The notes beneath the pieces are model-generated. The model had not been told where the DNA came from and searched no databases. It saw only the letters and a program-made list of their open reading frames with translations. A program made the translations under genes and the position numbers. Below are positions 33,415 through 42,586 of a stretch of 61,584 nucleotides of DNA, piece after piece. Source of the stretch: Bryobacterales bacterium (GTDB taxonomy: Bacteria; Acidobacteriota; Terriglobia; Bryobacterales; Bryobacteraceae). Position 1 is the first letter of the stretch; each line of letters begins with the position of its first letter. The stretch spans positions 1 through 61,584 of the forward strand of contig JAEUQC010000189.1 in the NCBI GenBank assembly GCA_016789905.1, written 5' to 3'.

Positions 33415-34590
33415 ATGCACGCCGCCGCTACCAGCACCTCCCGGCTCACGCCCGAAGATGAATTACACTGGCTCGCCCTGCGCCTGGTGCCCGGCTTGGG
33501 AACCCGCCGCGTCGTGCAACTCCTGGAGCGGTTCCAGTCACCCCAGCTCGTCTTCCGCGCCTCGGTTTCCGATCTCGAATCCGCCGGGCTCCCGCCTGGC
33601 CCCGCCCGCTCGGTCGCCTCCGGCTGTACCTTTGACGACGCCGTCGACCAGCAAAACAAAATGCGCGCCCGCGGCGCCGTCCTCATCACCTTTCACGATC
33701 CGCTCTACCCGGAAATGCTCAAGGACATTCTCGACCCGCCCTTGACCCTCTTCGCCCGCGGGGACCTTGCCCTCCTCAACTTCCCCGGCATCGCCGTCGT
33801 CGGCACCCGCAAACCCACCCCCTACGGCATGGCCGTCGCCGAAAAGTTAGGTGGCGATCTGGCCTCCGCCGGGCTTAATGTCATCTCCGGCATGGCCCGC
33901 GGCATCGACACTGCCGCTCACAAAGCCGCCCTCGCCGCCGGCGGCAAAACCACCGCTGTTTTCGGCTGCGGTGTGGACATGGTTTACCCTTCGGAGAACC
34001 GCCGCCTCCACGAAGAAATTTCCGCGAAAGGGCTCGCGCTGTCGGAATTTCCCATGGGGGCCCCCGCTTATCCACAAAATTTTCCAATACGAAATCGCAT
34101 CGTCAGCGGTATGAGTTGCGGGGTGCTTGTCGTGGAGGGCGCGCAGTACTCCGGCTCGGCCATCACCGCCCGCCTCGCCATGGACCAGGGGCGCGATGTG
34201 TACGCCGTGCCAGGCAACATTACCAGCCAGGCCTCCTGGGGGCCTAACTTGTTGATTCGCCAAGGTGCAAAGCTCGTCTCCACCGCCCAGGATATAGTCA
34301 ACGAACTCACCCCGGAGGTCCGCCGCCGCATCCAAATCGGCAGCGCCGCATCCAATAAGGACGACACCAATTCTTCGCCAAAACAGGCCACCCTGCCACT
34401 CGGTCCGAACTCCGTTCTGGGCGATTTATTGCTCGCCAAGTTAAGGGTTGATGAACCATTGCATATTGACGCGCTGTTAGGTTGTCTGGAAAACTATTCC
34501 TCGTCTGAGATTGTCGCCGTGCTCTTCGAACTCGAGCTTCTGGGCCTGATCCGTCAGCTCCCCGGCAAACAGTTCGTAAAGGTCTGGTAG
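33415..34590 (+). CDS. dprA: DNA-processing protein DprA/Smf
   Basis: DprA binds incoming single-stranded DNA during transformation and loads RecA. The 391 residues show an N-terminal helical region (LALRLVPGLGTRRVVQLLERF), the Rossmann-fold core (AVVGTRKPTPYG, ISGMARGIDTAAHKAAL, GCGVDMVYPSENRRL, SEFPMGAPAYPQNFPIRNRIVSG, YSGSAITARLAMDQGRDVYAVPG, SWGPNLLIRQGAKLV) and a C-terminal winged helix (VDEPLHIDALLGCLENYSSSEIVAVLFELELLGLIRQLPGKQFV). A TACATA hexamer at 33399-33404 leaves only about three bases of leader. It lies just before topA, a very common gene pair. Confidence 0.96.
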   Translation: MHAAATSTSRLTPEDELHWLALRLVPGLGTRRVVQLLERFQSPQLVFRASVSDLESAGLPPGPARSVASGCTFDDAVDQQNKMRARGAVLITFHDPLYPEMLKDILDPPLTLFARGDLALLNFPGIAVVGTRKPTPYGMAVAEKLGGDLASAGLNVISGMARGIDTAAHKAALAAGGKTTAVFGCGVDMVYPSENRRLHEEISAKGLALSEFPMGAPAYPQNFPIRNRIVSGMSCGVLVVEGAQYSGSAITARLAMDQGRDVYAVPGNITSQASWGPNLLIRQGAKLVSTAQDIVNELTPEVRRRIQIGSAASNKDDTNSSPKQATLPLGPNSVLGDLLLAKLRVDEPLHIDALLGCLENYSSSEIVAVLFELELLGLIRQLPGKQFVKVW

Positions 34591-34631
34591 CAATCCTTTC
34601 TTTTCAAGCGGTTAAACTGGAACGAGTCACT

Positions 34632-37052
34632 ATGTCCAAATCCCTCGTCATCGTCGAATCGCCGGCGAAGGCGAAAACAATCGGAAAATATCTCGGTAAA
34701 GGCTTCGTCGTCAAAGCTTCGCTCGGTCATATTAAGGACCTGCCGAAGAGCGATCTGGCGGTGAATGTCGACCGTGGCTTCGAGCCGACCTACGAGGTCA
34801 TCGAAGGCAAGAAGAAGCTGATCGGCGAGTTGAAGGCGGCCGCCAAAGGCGCCGACAACATCTACCTCGCGGCCGATCCGGACCGCGAAGGCGAAGCCAT
34901 CTGCTACCACCTCCAGGAAGAGTTGCAGTCCAAAGGCGACAAGGGTCCAAAGATCTTCCGGGTGATGTTCAACGAAATCACCAAAAACGCCGTCAACAAA
35001 GCCTTTGAAAGTCCGCTGCAGGTCAACACCAGCCTCGTCGACGCCCAACAGGCTCGCCGCGTGCTGGACCGTTTGGTCGGCTACAAGATTTCTCCCCTGC
35101 TCTGGGATAAGGTCCGTCGCGGCCTCTCCGCCGGACGCGTACAAACCGTCGCCCTCCGCCTCATCGTGGACCGCGAACGCGAGATCCAGGCTTTCGTCAA
35201 GGAAGAATACTGGACCATCGATCTTTCCCTCAACGCGAAGAAAGCCCCCGTGCTGAAAGCGCGCCTCGCCAAGGTGGCTGGCGAAAACCCCGCCATCACC
35301 AACGAAGCCCGCGCCAACGAAATCCTCAAGGATCTCGGCAACGCCAAATACACCGTCCAATCCGTTGGCACCAAGGAAAAGAAGCGCAACCCCGTCCCGC
35401 CGTTCATCACCTCCACGCTCCAGCAGGAATCCTCCCGCAAGTGCCGCTTCAGCGTGAAGCGCACCATGGCGCTCGCCCAGCGTCTCTATGAAGGCATGGA
35501 GATGGGCGACGAAGGCGCCACCGGCCTCATCACCTACATGCGTACCGATTCGGTCCGCGTCAGCGACGACGCCCTGGCCGAAGTCCGCACCTTCGTCGGC
35601 GAAAAATACGGCCAGCAGTATCTGCCCGAAAAGCCCAATGTCTATAAGGGCAAGAAGGACGCCCAGGATGCCCACGAAGCCATCCGCCCCACCAGCGCCT
35701 TCCGCACGCCCGAATCCGTCGCGCAATACCTGCAGGAAGACGAGCTAAAACTCTACAAGCTCATCTGGATGCGCTTCGTCGCCTCCCAGATGACCTCCGC
35801 GCTGTTTGACCAGACAACCATCGACGTTGTCTCTCCCGGCAAATCCAAAGCCGGCTATCTCTTCCGCGCCACCGGTTCCGTCGAGAAATTCGATGGCTTC
35901 CTCAAGGTCTACGAAGAGGGCAAAGACGCCAAGGACGAAGACGACGACGAAGCCGCCCGCAAACTGCCCGCCGTCACCCAGGGCGAAGAACTGAAGTTCA
36001 AGTCCATCGATCCCGAACAGCACTTCACCGAACCGCCGCCCCGCTTCACCGAAGCCACGCTGGTGAAGGAACTGGAAGCCAAGGGCGTCGGCCGCCCCTC
36101 CACCTACGCCTCCATTCTTTCCACCATTCAGGAACGCGAATACGTGAAGAAGGAGGGCGGCAAATTCGCCCCTACCGAACTCGGCACCGTCGTTACGGAC
36201 TTGTTGCTCGAATCCTTCGGTGACATCTTCGACGTACTCTACACCGCCCGCCTGGAAGGCGAACTCGACGATATCGAAGACGGCAAAATCGATTGGCGCG
36301 CCGCCATGGGCGAGTTCTACGAAAAGTTCTCCGTCGATCTGGAACGCGCCGCCGTCCAGATGACCGACATCAAGCGGATGGAGAAGCCCACGGACTTCAT
36401 CTGCGACAAGTGCGGCAAAGCCATGGTCATCAAGTGGGGCCGCCACGGCAGCTTCATCGCCTGCACCGGCTATCCCGAATGCACCAGCACCCGGGAGTTG
36501 CCCACCACCGCCAGCGAAGACTTGGGCGAACAGGGCGAGGACGAATACTGTCCCAACTGCGGCCGCCCCATGGTGCTGAAGAAAGGCCGCTTCGGCCAGT
36601 TCATGGCCTGCACCGGCTACCCCGATTGCAAGACCACACGCCAACTCGGCCAGGCCGAAAAGAAAGCCGACACTCCCCTCGACGAACCCTGCCCCCAGTG
36701 CGGCAAGAACCTCGTCATGAAGTCCGGCCGTTTCGGCGAATTCACCGCCTGTTCCGATTACCCAACCTGCAAATACGTCAAGCAGAAAACCGTGGGCGTG
36801 AAGTGTCCCGAATGCCACGACGGCGACATCATCGAACGCCGCTCCAAACGCGGCAAGACCTTCTACGGCTGCAACAAATATCCCAAGTGCGAATTCGTCG
36901 CCTGGGGTAAGCCCATTGACCGCAAGTGCCCCGACTGCGGCAGTTCCCACCTCATCGAAAAATTCCTCAAGGCCGGCGCTTTCGCGCAATGCCCCAACAA
37001 GGAATGCAAATTCAAAGAGCCGCTCCCGGAATCGGAAGCAGTACCCGCATAA
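34632..37052 (+). CDS. topA: DNA topoisomerase I with five C-terminal zinc fingers
   Basis: Type IA topoisomerase relaxing negative supercoils. It starts MSKSLVIVESPAKAKTIGKYLG (TOPRIM Glu and DPDREGEA metal site). The active-site Tyr302 lies in GLITYMRTDSVRVS. The 806 residues include five C4 zinc-ribbon repeats at the C-terminus: CDKCGKAM, CPNCGRPM, CPQCGKNL, CPECHDGD and CPDCGSSH, each closed by a second Cys pair or Cys-x-Pro-Cys-like partner. A TAAACT hexamer at 34613-34618 predicts a very short leader. It follows dprA by 41 bases. Confidence 0.97.
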   Translation: MSKSLVIVESPAKAKTIGKYLGKGFVVKASLGHIKDLPKSDLAVNVDRGFEPTYEVIEGKKKLIGELKAAAKGADNIYLAADPDREGEAICYHLQEELQSKGDKGPKIFRVMFNEITKNAVNKAFESPLQVNTSLVDAQQARRVLDRLVGYKISPLLWDKVRRGLSAGRVQTVALRLIVDREREIQAFVKEEYWTIDLSLNAKKAPVLKARLAKVAGENPAITNEARANEILKDLGNAKYTVQSVGTKEKKRNPVPPFITSTLQQESSRKCRFSVKRTMALAQRLYEGMEMGDEGATGLITYMRTDSVRVSDDALAEVRTFVGEKYGQQYLPEKPNVYKGKKDAQDAHEAIRPTSAFRTPESVAQYLQEDELKLYKLIWMRFVASQMTSALFDQTTIDVVSPGKSKAGYLFRATGSVEKFDGFLKVYEEGKDAKDEDDDEAARKLPAVTQGEELKFKSIDPEQHFTEPPPRFTEATLVKELEAKGVGRPSTYASILSTIQEREYVKKEGGKFAPTELGTVVTDLLLESFGDIFDVLYTARLEGELDDIEDGKIDWRAAMGEFYEKFSVDLERAAVQMTDIKRMEKPTDFICDKCGKAMVIKWGRHGSFIACTGYPECTSTRELPTTASEDLGEQGEDEYCPNCGRPMVLKKGRFGQFMACTGYPDCKTTRQLGQAEKKADTPLDEPCPQCGKNLVMKSGRFGEFTACSDYPTCKYVKQKTVGVKCPECHDGDIIERRSKRGKTFYGCNKYPKCEFVAWGKPIDRKCPDCGSSHLIEKFLKAGAFAQCPNKECKFKEPLPESEAVPA

Positions 37053-37097
37053 CGCCCGGCCCTTTCTAATAACCCAAAGAGGATAAACACTACACCC

Positions 37098-38279
37098 ATG
37101 TCTGAAACCGATCAGTTCTACCGCATCGCCAAGCTGCCCCCCTATGTCTTCGCAGTCATCAACGAACTGAAGGCAAAACTGCGGGCAGCAGGGCAGGATG
37201 TGGTGGATTTCGGCATGGGCAACCCGGACGGGGAAACGCCCGCGGTCATCGTCGATAAACTCGTCGAAGCTGCCCGCCAGCAGAAGAACCACCGCTACTC
37301 CATGTCGCGCGGCATTCCGCAACTGCGCAATGAAATCGTCAAACGCTACAAGCGGAACTACGGCGTCACGCTCGACCCCGACAAAGAAGCCATCGTCACC
37401 ATCGGCGCCAAGGACGCGATAGCCCATCTGCTCTTCGCCATCATCGCCCCCGGTGACGCCGTGGTCTCCCCCAACCCCGCCTACCCCATTCACCAGTACG
37501 GCGTCATCATGGCCGAAGGCGAAGCCATTCTGCTGCCAATGCCCACGCCGGCGGCATTCCTCGAAGCACTGCGCGATCTTTACAAAAACGGCCCCAAAAA
37601 GCCCAAGGTCATTCTCATCTCCTTCCCGCACAATCCCACCACCACCTGCGTGGATCTGGATTTTATGAAGGAGATCGTCGCTCTCGCCAAGGAGCACGGC
37701 TCCTGGGTCGTCCACGATTTTGCGTACGCCGATCTCGGCTTCGATGGCTACAAGCCGCCCAGCATCCTTGAAGTGCCCGGCGCCAAGGATATCGCGGTCG
37801 AGATCTTTTCCATGTCGAAGAGCTACAACATGGCCGGCTGGCGCGTCGGCTACTGCCTCGGCAACGCGAAGATCATCTACGCCTTGTCGCGCATCAAGAG
37901 CTACCTCGATTACGGCACATTCCAGCCCATCCAGATCGCATCCATCGTCGCGCTCCGCGAGTGTGAAGAGGAAACGGTCAAGATCCGCGACATGTACCAG
38001 GCCCGCCGCGACGTGCTCGTCGAAGGCTTGAACGCCGCCGGCTGGCCCGTTGAGAGCCCCAAAGGCTCCATGTTCCTTTGGGCGAAGATTCCCGATAAAT
38101 TCGCGCACATGACCTCGCTCGAATTCGCCAAGGAACTGATGGAGAAGGCGCTGGTCGCCGTCAGCCCCGGCATCGGTTTCGGCCCCATGGGCGAAGGCTA
38201 CGTGCGCTTCTCGTTCATCGAAAACGCCCACCGCACCCGTCAGGCCATCCGCGCCATCAAACAGTTCCTCAAGGATTAG
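37098..38279 (+). CDS. alaC: PLP-dependent alanine aminotransferase (AlaC type)
   Basis: Fold-type I aminotransferase of 393 residues, close in motif content to E. coli AlaC (glutamate-pyruvate aminotransferase). It starts FYRIAKLPPYVFAVINELK, then DFGMGNPDGETP, GAKDAIAHLLFAIIAPGD, NPAYPIHQYG, SFPHNPTTTC and HDFAYADLGFDGYKPPS. The PLP lysine is Lys241 in SMSKSYNMAGWRVGY. The C-terminus (GEGYVRFSFIENAHRTRQAIRAIKQFL) is intact. It makes alanine from pyruvate and glutamate; an LL-diaminopimelate aminotransferase role is the main alternative. It lies 45 bases after topA with GAGGA just upstream. Confidence 0.88.
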   Translation: MSETDQFYRIAKLPPYVFAVINELKAKLRAAGQDVVDFGMGNPDGETPAVIVDKLVEAARQQKNHRYSMSRGIPQLRNEIVKRYKRNYGVTLDPDKEAIVTIGAKDAIAHLLFAIIAPGDAVVSPNPAYPIHQYGVIMAEGEAILLPMPTPAAFLEALRDLYKNGPKKPKVILISFPHNPTTTCVDLDFMKEIVALAKEHGSWVVHDFAYADLGFDGYKPPSILEVPGAKDIAVEIFSMSKSYNMAGWRVGYCLGNAKIIYALSRIKSYLDYGTFQPIQIASIVALRECEEETVKIRDMYQARRDVLVEGLNAAGWPVESPKGSMFLWAKIPDKFAHMTSLEFAKELMEKALVAVSPGIGFGPMGEGYVRFSFIENAHRTRQAIRAIKQFLKD

Positions 38280-38310
38280 GCCCGCCCGCAATTTCCACGG
38301 AACGATTCGG

Positions 38311-38354
38311 CAACAGGCGCGTACTACCTCTATCCGGAGGAAACGCGCCTGTTG
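38311..38354 (+). promoter_or_regulatory. Hairpin enclosing the ribosome-binding site and TTG start of the permease gene
   Basis: CAACAGGCGCGT (38311-38322) is perfectly complementary to ACGCGCCTGTTG (38343-38354); the right arm ends with the start codon TTG (38352-38354). In the loop, CCTC (38327-38330) can also pair with GAGG (38337-38340), part of the GGAGG Shine-Dalgarno at 38336-38340. In RNA both initiation signals would be hidden. As DNA, the same 12-bp inverted repeat could be a repressor operator. Confidence 0.65.
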
Positions 38355-40787
38355 GATCTCATTCGCGATATTCGTCACACCCTGCGCCGCCTGGCCCGCA
38401 CGCCCGTCTTCACTATTGCCGTGCTCGCCACCCTCGCCCTCGGCATCGGCGCCAATACGGCCATCTTCAGTGTCATCAACGGCGTCCTGTTGAAGCCCCT
38501 CCCCTTCCCCGAGCCTGATCGTCTAATCGGCGTCTGGCAATCCGCCCCCGGCGTCAACATCAAGGATCTCAACGCCTGCCTGGCGGACTACATCACCTAC
38601 CGCGAACACGCGCAAACTTTCGCCGATGTCGCCATCTGGAGTAGCCGCGCCGTCACCGTCACCGAATTCGCTGATCCCGAACGCGTCGAAGGCATTTCCA
38701 TCACCTTTCGGTTCCTGCCCCTGCTCGGTGTCCAGCCCGCCCTCGGCCGTCCCTTCACGGAGAAGGACAACGCCACCGGCAATCCCGACGTTGCCATGCT
38801 TAGCCACGCCTACTGGCAGCGCCGCTTCGGCGGCGACCCCAACGTCATCGGCCGCCGCATCATGGCCGATGGAGCCAAACGCGAAATCATCGGCGTCCTG
38901 CCCCAGGGCTTCTGGTTCATGGACCAGGGCCACGATCTGGTTCTTCCCATCCGTTTCGATCGCGCCACCATCCGCCTGGCCGGCTATAACTTCATGGGCA
39001 TTGCCCGCCTCCGCCCCGGCGTCACCCTCGCCCAGGCCAATGCCGACATCGCCCGCATGATCCCTATCGAGTTCCGCAACTTTCCCCCTCCCCCCGGGAT
39101 GACCACGAAAATGATGGAAGACGCGCGCCTCGCTCCCAACGTCCGTCCGCTCAAGGAAGATCTGTTGGGAACCATTGCCAACAGTCTCTGGGTCGTCATG
39201 GCCACCATCGGCATCGTCCTGCTCATCGCCTGTGCCAACGTCGCCAATCTACTGCTCGTCCGCACCGAGGGCCGTTCTCAGGAACTCGCCGTCCGCGCCG
39301 CGCTCGGCGCCAGCCGCGGCCGGATCGCGCGGGAATTACTCATCGAAAGTCTAACCCTCGCCGGCCTGGGTGGCGCGTTGGGAGTCATTTTCGCTTCCGC
39401 CGTTCTGCGGCTTGTCTTGACCATGACGCCGGCCCGCCTCCCGCGCTTCGAACAGATTTCCATTGATGGCTCCGCGCTTCTGTTCACTCTCGCCGTTTCC
39501 CTCCTCGCCGGCCTCGCCTTCGGCGTCATTCCGGTGTTGAAACACGGCGGCGCCAGGTTTGTCGATTCGCTCCGCGGCGGCGGCCGCACAGCCAGCGCCG
39601 GCCGCGAACGGCACTTCGCCCGCAACGCCCTCACCGTCGCGCAGGTAGCCCTTGCGCTCGTGCTGCTCATCGGTTCCGGCCTCATGCTCCGGACGTTTCA
39701 ATCTATGCGCCGCGTCCACCCCGGCTTCACCGAGCCCGATTCCCTTCAAACCCTCCGCGTCTCCATCCCCCGCCCCGCCGCGCCCAAACCCGCCGATCTC
39801 CGCCGTCTCCAGCAGACCCTCGTCGAACGTCTCGCCGCCATTCCCGGCGTTCAACAGGCGAGCCTTATGGGCGGCCTCCCGCTCACCGGCAACGGCTCGC
39901 AGGATCCCATCATGGCCAGTGACCGGACGTACGCCGACAACCAGATTCCGCCCCTCCGCCGTTTCCACACCGCCGCGCCCGGAACGTTTCAAACCCTCGG
40001 CGCCCCTCTACGCGCCGGCCGTGAATTCACCTGGGACGAGATCCAGCAGGAGCGTCGCGTCGTTATCATCGGGGAAAATTTCGCCCGCGAGTACTGGGGA
40101 TCGGCGCAGGCAGCCATCGGCAAACAGATTCGCTCCAATCCTAACGATCCCTGGAGCGAGATCGTTGGCGTCGCCGCCGATCTCCGTCACGACGGCGTCG
40201 ACAGGGCTGCGCCCTCTTCCGTTTATTGGCCCCTTCGCGAGGCCAGTTCGCTCACGTTCCTGCTCCGCGGCCCCCGCGCCGGCGCTGACAGCTACACCGC
40301 CGAGATACGCAAGGTGGTCTGGGGGGTTAACGCAAGTCTGCCAGTCACCGAAGTGCGGACCATGCAGGAGATCTACAGCAAGTCGATGTCCCGCACGGCG
40401 TTCACCTTGACCCTGCTCGCCATCAGCGGTGCCATGGCGTTGCTGCTGGCCGCCATAGGGATCTACGCGGTAGTGTCCTACAGCGTAGCCCAGCGCACCA
40501 GGGAAATTGGCATCCGTCTGGCTCTCGGTGCTCGCCAGTCTGCATTGCAGTGGATGTTCGTCCGTGGGGGACTGTTTTGGGGCTCAATTGGCGCGGCTGT
40601 GGGCCTCTCGGCCGCCGTGGCGTTATCGCGTCTCATGGCCTCATTGCTCCATGAGATCAGCCCGATCGATCCACTCACATATTGTGCCGTAGTCGTGGCC
40701 CTGCTCACCGCCGCCGCCCTGGCCAGCTACCTGCCCGCCCGCCGCATCACCCGCGTCCACCCCCTCGACGCCCTCCGCGCCGACTAA
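38352..40787 (+). CDS. FtsX-type permease, acidobacterial duplicated orphan permease (ADOP)
   Basis: An 811-residue membrane protein of the MacB/FtsX class with no ATPase gene next to it. The N-terminus LIRDIRHTLRRLARTPVFTIAVLATLALGIGANTAIFSVINGVLLKPLPF is the hallmark of ADOP proteins. Two FtsX units are present: first membrane block near 280-420 (SLWVVMATIGIVLLIACANVANLLLVRTEGRSQELAVRAALGASRGRI) and second near 690-800 (RTREIGIRLALGARQSALQWM), each with a periplasmic MacB-like core (VAMLSHAYWQRRFGGDPNVIGR). The start is TTG 38352 with GGAGG 11 bases upstream. ADOPs are known to be expanded in Acidobacteria, but their function is unknown. Confidence 0.9.
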   Translation: MDLIRDIRHTLRRLARTPVFTIAVLATLALGIGANTAIFSVINGVLLKPLPFPEPDRLIGVWQSAPGVNIKDLNACLADYITYREHAQTFADVAIWSSRAVTVTEFADPERVEGISITFRFLPLLGVQPALGRPFTEKDNATGNPDVAMLSHAYWQRRFGGDPNVIGRRIMADGAKREIIGVLPQGFWFMDQGHDLVLPIRFDRATIRLAGYNFMGIARLRPGVTLAQANADIARMIPIEFRNFPPPPGMTTKMMEDARLAPNVRPLKEDLLGTIANSLWVVMATIGIVLLIACANVANLLLVRTEGRSQELAVRAALGASRGRIARELLIESLTLAGLGGALGVIFASAVLRLVLTMTPARLPRFEQISIDGSALLFTLAVSLLAGLAFGVIPVLKHGGARFVDSLRGGGRTASAGRERHFARNALTVAQVALALVLLIGSGLMLRTFQSMRRVHPGFTEPDSLQTLRVSIPRPAAPKPADLRRLQQTLVERLAAIPGVQQASLMGGLPLTGNGSQDPIMASDRTYADNQIPPLRRFHTAAPGTFQTLGAPLRAGREFTWDEIQQERRVVIIGENFAREYWGSAQAAIGKQIRSNPNDPWSEIVGVAADLRHDGVDRAAPSSVYWPLREASSLTFLLRGPRAGADSYTAEIRKVVWGVNASLPVTEVRTMQEIYSKSMSRTAFTLTLLAISGAMALLLAAIGIYAVVSYSVAQRTREIGIRLALGARQSALQWMFVRGGLFWGSIGAAVGLSAAVALSRLMASLLHEISPIDPLTYCAVVVALLTAAALASYLPARRITRVHPLDALRAD

Positions 40788-41083
40788 CCAAAATCGGTGT
40801 CAGACACTAGAATATTTTACCGTGCGACGATTGTCTGCCCCCTGAAATGCACGCCAATCGATAGGTCTACACTTGCCAGACGGCCCAACCAGCCTTTCGC
40901 GCAATACACTTGCATACACAACGCCCCGCCCCGCCATTCCACCCCAAAATCGGTGTCAGACACTAGATTTTTTTACCGTACGACGATTGCTTGACCTTCA
41001 AAATGCCCGCCAATCGTCCACTCGACACTCGCCACACAACTCACCTAGCCGTTCGCGCATTACACTTGCGAACACAACTGCCC
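40788..41083. repeat. Tandem pair of REP-like palindromic repeats, 156-bp period
   Basis: Two diverged copies start at 40788 and 40944. Each opens with AAAATCGGTGTCAGACACTA, containing the palindrome GTGTC-A-GACAC flanked by AAAATC and an AT-rich tract ending TTTTACCGT. The copies stay collinear for about 135-150 bp (shared GCGACGATTG, CGCCAATCG, TTCGCGCA, TACACTTGC). The same core occurs twice at 59741-59902. The copies lie after the ADOP stop codon and fill the gap to the GNAT gene; no gene is seen here. The hairpin plus T-rich tract could also end transcription. Confidence 0.8.
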
Positions 41084-41108
41084 CCGCGCTGCGTAGCCCC
41101 TAATTTTG

Positions 41109-41114
41109 TATACT
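41109..41114 (+). promoter_or_regulatory. -10 element of the GNAT gene, leaderless arrangement
   Basis: TATACT lies nine bases before the ATG at 41124, so transcription would begin at or next to the start codon. No Shine-Dalgarno is present. Confidence 0.5.
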
Positions 41115-41123
41115 GTGGCGAGT

Positions 41124-42113
41124 ATGGCGGCCCGGCCCGATTCGCCCGTTACCGAAGTTGTTGACCTCCGGCGTCTCGCTGCCGGATCGCTCGATGAGGT
41201 CCTCGACGAAGAAACCCGCTGCTGGCGCGAAACACTCGCCTGGGACTTTTCCGCCTCCGCCTCTCTCGTCAAGCGCTTCGCCGACATGCAGTCCCTCAAC
41301 GGCCGCGCCCTCCTCCACCACGGTCGCGTCATCGGCTACACCTACACTGTCACCGACGAAGACAAAGGCCTCATCGGCGATCTCTACGTCCTCCGCCAAT
41401 TCGCCTCCGCCGCCATGGAGGACCTCCTCCTCAACGCCACCGTCGAAACCCTTTACCGCACCGCCGGCGTCCGCCGCATCGAATCGCAGGTCATACTCCT
41501 CCAGCACCCCCGGCCCGTCCCTCCCGCCCGCGCCTCGGATCTCCGCCTCTTCGAACGCTGCTTCATGGTCTGCGACCTCCGCAAAACACATTCCTGGCCC
41601 TTACGCCCCTCCAGCGCCCTCGATATCGATGGCTGGAACGAACGCTACCAGGAGGACGCCGCCACCCTCATCGCCAACGCTTACGAAGGCCACATCGACG
41701 GTCATATCAACGATCAATATCGCAGCGTCGCCGGCGCCCGCCGCTTTCTGCAAAACATCGTCCAATACCCAGGCTGCGGCTCCTTCCACGCCCCCGCCTC
41801 CTGGCTCGCCTGGCGTCGCGACACCGGTCGCATGTGCGCCGCATCCCTCGCCAGCATGGTCGCCGCCGACGCCGGTCACATCACCCAACTCTGCGTCGGC
41901 GCCTCCAGCCGCGGCGAAGGCATTGGCCGCCATCTGCTTGCCCACAGCCTCAACAGCCTTCAGGCCGCCGGCTGCCGCCAGGTCAGCCTCACCGTCACCG
42001 CCTCCAATCGCAACGCCATCGGCCTATACGAGTCCATGGGCTTCACCATCCAGCACCGCTTCGCGGCCATGGTCTGGGACCACGTCCGCCCCCTCCGCCG
42101 CTTCTTCTCCTAG
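41124..42113 (+). CDS. GNAT-family N-acetyltransferase, probably tandem domains
   Basis: A 329-residue acetyltransferase from ATG 41124. The C-terminal half has the acetyl-CoA motif A (ITQLCVGASSRGEGIGRHLLAHSL) and motif B (VSLTVTASNRNAIGLYESMGFTIQHRF). The N-terminal half (ALLHHGRVIGYTYTVTDEDKGLIGDLYVLRQF) looks like a degenerate second GNAT fold lacking a clear acetyl-CoA loop. Substrate unknown. It starts after the REP-like repeats with a leaderless-type promoter and is followed 26 bases later by two small unknown genes in the same direction, probably one operon. Confidence 0.82.
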   Translation: MAARPDSPVTEVVDLRRLAAGSLDEVLDEETRCWRETLAWDFSASASLVKRFADMQSLNGRALLHHGRVIGYTYTVTDEDKGLIGDLYVLRQFASAAMEDLLLNATVETLYRTAGVRRIESQVILLQHPRPVPPARASDLRLFERCFMVCDLRKTHSWPLRPSSALDIDGWNERYQEDAATLIANAYEGHIDGHINDQYRSVAGARRFLQNIVQYPGCGSFHAPASWLAWRRDTGRMCAASLASMVAADAGHITQLCVGASSRGEGIGRHLLAHSLNSLQAAGCRQVSLTVTASNRNAIGLYESMGFTIQHRFAAMVWDHVRPLRRFFS

Positions 42114-42139
42114 TTTGCGCTACCCTGAAGGTTTCGCTT

Positions 42140-42586
42140 ATGCCAACTCCATCCACTTACGACGACGCCAATCTCATCCTCCGCCTTTACGAACTCCGCC
42201 GGGAAGACAAAATGCGCGCCGCCCGTAAGTGGTACATGGAGCACTTCGGCCCCCATACCCTCGCCGAATTCCGCGAGCTTTGCCCCGCCGGCAGCGACCC
42301 CAACGCCGCCTTCCGCCAAGTCTCGTCCTACTACGAAATGGTCGCCAGTTTCATCACCAGCGGCGTCTTGAACGAGGAGTTGTACTTCCAAAGCGGCGGC
42401 GAACTGTTCCTCGTTTTCATTCGCCTGGAGCCCTTTCTCGGCGAACTGCGCGATGCCTTCAAGAACCCCGGCGCCTACAGAAACCTCGAAGCGGTTGCCC
42501 AGCGTTACGCCGCCTATATCAATCGCAACGATCCCAACGCCGCCGATGCTTTCCGCGCCCGCATGCGCGCCATCCTGGCCAAATAA
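42140..42586 (+). CDS. Conserved-looking hypothetical protein, 148 aa
   Basis: No family recognised. From ATG 42140 (GAAGG upstream) the protein reads MPTPSTYDDANLILRLYELR and is mostly helical: EDKMRAARKWYMEHFGP, AAFRQVSSYYEMVASFITSGVLNEELYF, ELFLVFIRLEPFLGELRDAF. No signal peptide or membrane segment. The layout resembles small helical DUF4760-like proteins, but this is a weak impression. A longer frame upstream would overlap the GNAT gene and was rejected. It is coupled to the next gene by a TAATG overlap. Confidence 0.7.
   Translation: MPTPSTYDDANLILRLYELRREDKMRAARKWYMEHFGPHTLAEFRELCPAGSDPNAAFRQVSSYYEMVASFITSGVLNEELYFQSGGELFLVFIRLEPFLGELRDAFKNPGAYRNLEAVAQRYAAYINRNDPNAADAFRARMRAILAK

Noticed and set aside
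35745..38378. Open frame of 877 codons on the minus strand opposite topA and alaC
   Set aside because: Same reasoning: it mirrors two well-identified genes, and its low-complexity translation has no domain.
40788..41083. Possible CRISPR-like array
   Set aside because: Only two imperfect units with 156-bp period, homologous spacers and no cas genes; it fits a REP-type duplication.
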